64,000 nt of DNA from Marivita sp046591575 (GTDB taxonomy: Bacteria > Pseudomonadota > Alphaproteobacteria > Rhodobacterales > Rhodobacteraceae): contig NZ_JBIQWA010000007.1 of NCBI RefSeq assembly GCF_046591575.1, positions 62,001 to 126,000 on the forward strand. The letters run 5' to 3'. The position numbers and the translations under genes were made by a program. Positions 62,469-64,000 of the stretch are shown one piece after another (the stretch's first letter is position 1; each line of letters opens with the position of its first letter). The notes under the pieces are model-generated. The model worked only from the letters and a program-made list of their open reading frames with translations. It did no database searches and was not told the DNA's origin.

Positions 62469-63463
62469 TTGACCCGCGCCACCACGTAATCGGCCAGATC
62501 GTCCAGCATATCCTTGATCGGATCGTCTGGCAGCGTCGCCAGCGCCGCGCGGGCCTTCGCGATCCAGTCATTGGCCTCTGCGCGTGTGGCTTCAAGCGTG
62601 CCATGGCTGTTCAAAAGCGCAATCGCGTGTTCGAGATCGCCGTCTTGCTGTTTGCCTTTCGCAATCGTGCGTTTCCAGAAATCCCGCTCTGCCTCGTCCG
62701 CCAGGGCAATCGCCTTGATTACCGGCAGCGTCAGCTTGCGTTCGCGGAAATCGTCGCCAATGTTCTTGCCTGTGGCGTCGGACCCCCAGTAATCCAGCAG
62801 GTCATCAACAATCTGGAACGCAATTCCGAGCGCGTCGCCATACTCAAACAGCGCCTGCACCCTTTCGTCGTCCATCCCGGCAATCACACCGCCCACTTCG
62901 GTCGCGGCTGAAAACAAGGCCGCTGTTTTGCCGCGCACAACCTGCAGATAGACGGCTTCGGTGGTGGCCAGATCCTGCGCGGCGGACAATTGCAAAACCT
63001 CGCCTTCGGCAATCGTCGCGGCCGCGTTGGCAAGGATATCAAGCACCCGCAGGCTGCCGGTTTCAACCATCAACTGAAACGACCGCGCAAACAGGTAATC
63101 GCCAACCAAAACGCTGGAGCTGTTGTCCCAGAGCAGGTTCGCGGTTGGTCGACCGCGGCGTTTCTCGCTTTCGTCCACAACATCGTCATGCAGCAGGGTT
63201 GCGGTGTGAATAAACTCAACCGTCGCGGCCAGTTTAATGTGATCGTCGCCCTGATACCCGCACATCTTTGCGGTCGCCAAGGTTAGCATCGGGCGCAACC
63301 GTTTGCCGCCTGCCTCGACCAGATGGGCGGTGACCTCGGGGATGCGCGGGGCGTGTTCTGACGCCATCCGCGTGCGGATCAGCGTGTTGACCTGCGCCAT
63401 GTCCCCGGCCAGAATCTCGGCCAATCGGTCATGCGGTTTGCGCGTTACTGTGTCCAAACTCAT
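62465..63463 (-). CDS. Long-chain polyprenyl diphosphate synthase (ubiquinone side chain type)
   Basis: This 332-residue trans-prenyltransferase has the first aspartate-rich motif LLHDDVVDESEKRRG (DDVVD at 93-97) and the second FQIVDDLLDYWG (DDLLD at 220-224), with GGKRLRPML near 52-60. It elongates farnesyl or geranylgeranyl diphosphate with isopentenyl diphosphate to make the ubiquinone tail (octa- to decaprenyl; chain length is set by residues before the first motif and is not assigned here). AAGGA precedes ATG 63463. Convergent with ispE, with a 4-bp overlap of stop codons. Confidence 0.93.
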   Translation of the reverse strand: MSLDTVTRKPHDRLAEILAGDMAQVNTLIRTRMASEHAPRIPEVTAHLVEAGGKRLRPMLTLATAKMCGYQGDDHIKLAATVEFIHTATLLHDDVVDESEKRRGRPTANLLWDNSSSVLVGDYLFARSFQLMVETGSLRVLDILANAAATIAEGEVLQLSAAQDLATTEAVYLQVVRGKTAALFSAATEVGGVIAGMDDERVQALFEYGDALGIAFQIVDDLLDYWGSDATGKNIGDDFRERKLTLPVIKAIALADEAERDFWKRTIAKGKQQDGDLEHAIALLNSHGTLEATRAEANDWIAKARAALATLPDDPIKDMLDDLADYVVARVN

Positions 63464-63519
63464 CACCATTCCTTGTGGAAGGCTCGACAAAGCGGGCCGG
63501 GTGTTCCTACATCACAAAC

Positions 63520-63735
63520 ATGGAAGAGCTTTTGCGTACCAACGACATTACACTGATACCGCTCGCCCGCGCCGTTCTTGAGGACGAGGGTATAGACAGC
63601 TTTGAATTGGACGTAAACATGAGCGTTCTGGAAGGCTCTATCGGTATTTTGCCGCGCCGTTTGATGGTGCGCCGCGATGAACTGCACGACGCGCGCCGCA
63701 TCTTGCGTGAATACGGTGTCACATTTGAGGAGTGA
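63520..63735 (+). CDS. DUF2007 family small protein
   Basis: This 71-residue protein reads MEELLRTNDITLIPLARAVL then an alternation of short strand and helix, including EDEGIDSFELDVNMSVLEG and LMVRRDELHDARRILREYG. This matches the small DUF2007/putative signal-transducing fold (ferredoxin-like). Function is unknown. It is divergent from the prenyl synthase with 56 bp between starts. Its stop overlaps the upstream part of the methyltransferase gene, so the two are likely co-transcribed. Confidence 0.88.
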   Translation: MEELLRTNDITLIPLARAVLEDEGIDSFELDVNMSVLEGSIGILPRRLMVRRDELHDARRILREYGVTFEE

Positions 63736-64000
63736 GCCGTTTTCGCCAGAGGATCTGACCCGCGATGATTTTCTGGGCGGCGCTGTCCGGCTCTGGCAGC
63801 CACGCGACGGGTACCGCGCCGGGGCCGATCCGGTGCTGCTGGCGGCGTCGGTTCCCGCCCAATCCGGTGACACGGTGCTGGAACTGGGCTGCGGCGGTGG
63901 TGCGGCGCTGGCCTGTCTGGGCGGGCGCGTGGCTGGGATCATCGCAACCGGTGTTGAAATGCAACCCGCCTATGCCGCGCTTGCGCAGCGCAATCTTGAC
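63716..64000 (+). CDS. TrmN6-like tRNA (adenine) N6-methyltransferase, 3' end outside window
   Basis: About 95 codons of a SAM-dependent methyltransferase are visible before the window ends. LTRDDFLGGAVRLWQPRDGYRAGADPVLLAA is characteristic of the TrmN6/YfiC group that modifies A37 of tRNA-Val1, and the SAM motif I VLELGCGGGAAL follows. The catalytic NPPY motif would lie beyond the edge. GTG 63716 is the longest plausible start; TTG 63725 is possible. It overlaps the DUF2007 gene. Confidence 0.8.
   Translation, partial: MSHLRSEPFSPEDLTRDDFLGGAVRLWQPRDGYRAGADPVLLAASVPAQSGDTVLELGCGGGAALACLGGRVAGIIATGVEMQPAYAALAQRNLD

Overview
The window looks like a chromosomal segment of an alphaproteobacterium of the Rhodobacterales (Roseobacter/Rhodobacteraceae) group. 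The evidence is high GC, strongly GC-biased third codon positions, a tiny aa3-type cytochrome c oxidase subunit IV, ETF-ubiquinone oxidoreductase, Hint/choice-of-anchor proteins, and a MoeA with an extra N-terminal domain. No rRNA, tRNA, CRISPR array, insertion sequence or prophage was recognised.

1-17.6 kb is the accessory part: a locus mixing non-ribosomal peptide synthesis with surface-polysaccharide functions. Forward-strand genes encode the thioesterase end of an assembly-line protein, a family 2 glycosyltransferase, a 1524-residue formyltransferase / adenylation / luciferase-like monooxygenase / carrier protein, an SGNH-hydrolase-like envelope protein and a Wzz/GumC chain-length protein. 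Converging on these is a reverse-strand operon: Gfo/Idh/MocA oxidoreductase, epimerase, two glycosyltransferases, a Gfo-epimerase fusion, then a CpsD-like ATPase. A TagA/WecG glycosyltransferase closes the locus. The residues lining the adenylation pocket are close to the published glycine code, and the monooxygenase sits between core motifs A4 and A5.

17.6-22 kb carries a YnjBCD-type ABC importer with a YnjF-type CDP-alcohol phosphatidyltransferase beside it, transcribed divergently. 22-49 kb is mostly core housekeeping: gpmI-envC-ctpA, rppH, a MltB-like transglycosylase, RNase R, three diaminopimelate/lysine genes (dapE, dapD, asd), carbonic anhydrase, an M17 aminopeptidase overlapping an NlpC/P60 peptidase, S-formylglutathione hydrolase, mutL and rmuC. 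Peptidoglycan precursor supply, remodelling and recycling recur through this stretch. Two adjacent Hint-fold genes at 33-35.5 kb are the odd members.

49-64 kb contains AzlCD, an overlapping molybdenum-cofactor cluster (fdhD-mobA-mobB-moeA fusion), greA, ETF-QO, a TPR protein overlapping ispE, a polyprenyl diphosphate synthase, a DUF2007 protein and the start of a TrmN6-like methyltransferase cut by the window edge. Many neighbours overlap by 4 bp (ATGA, GTGA or TTGA), so the segment is organised in tight operons.
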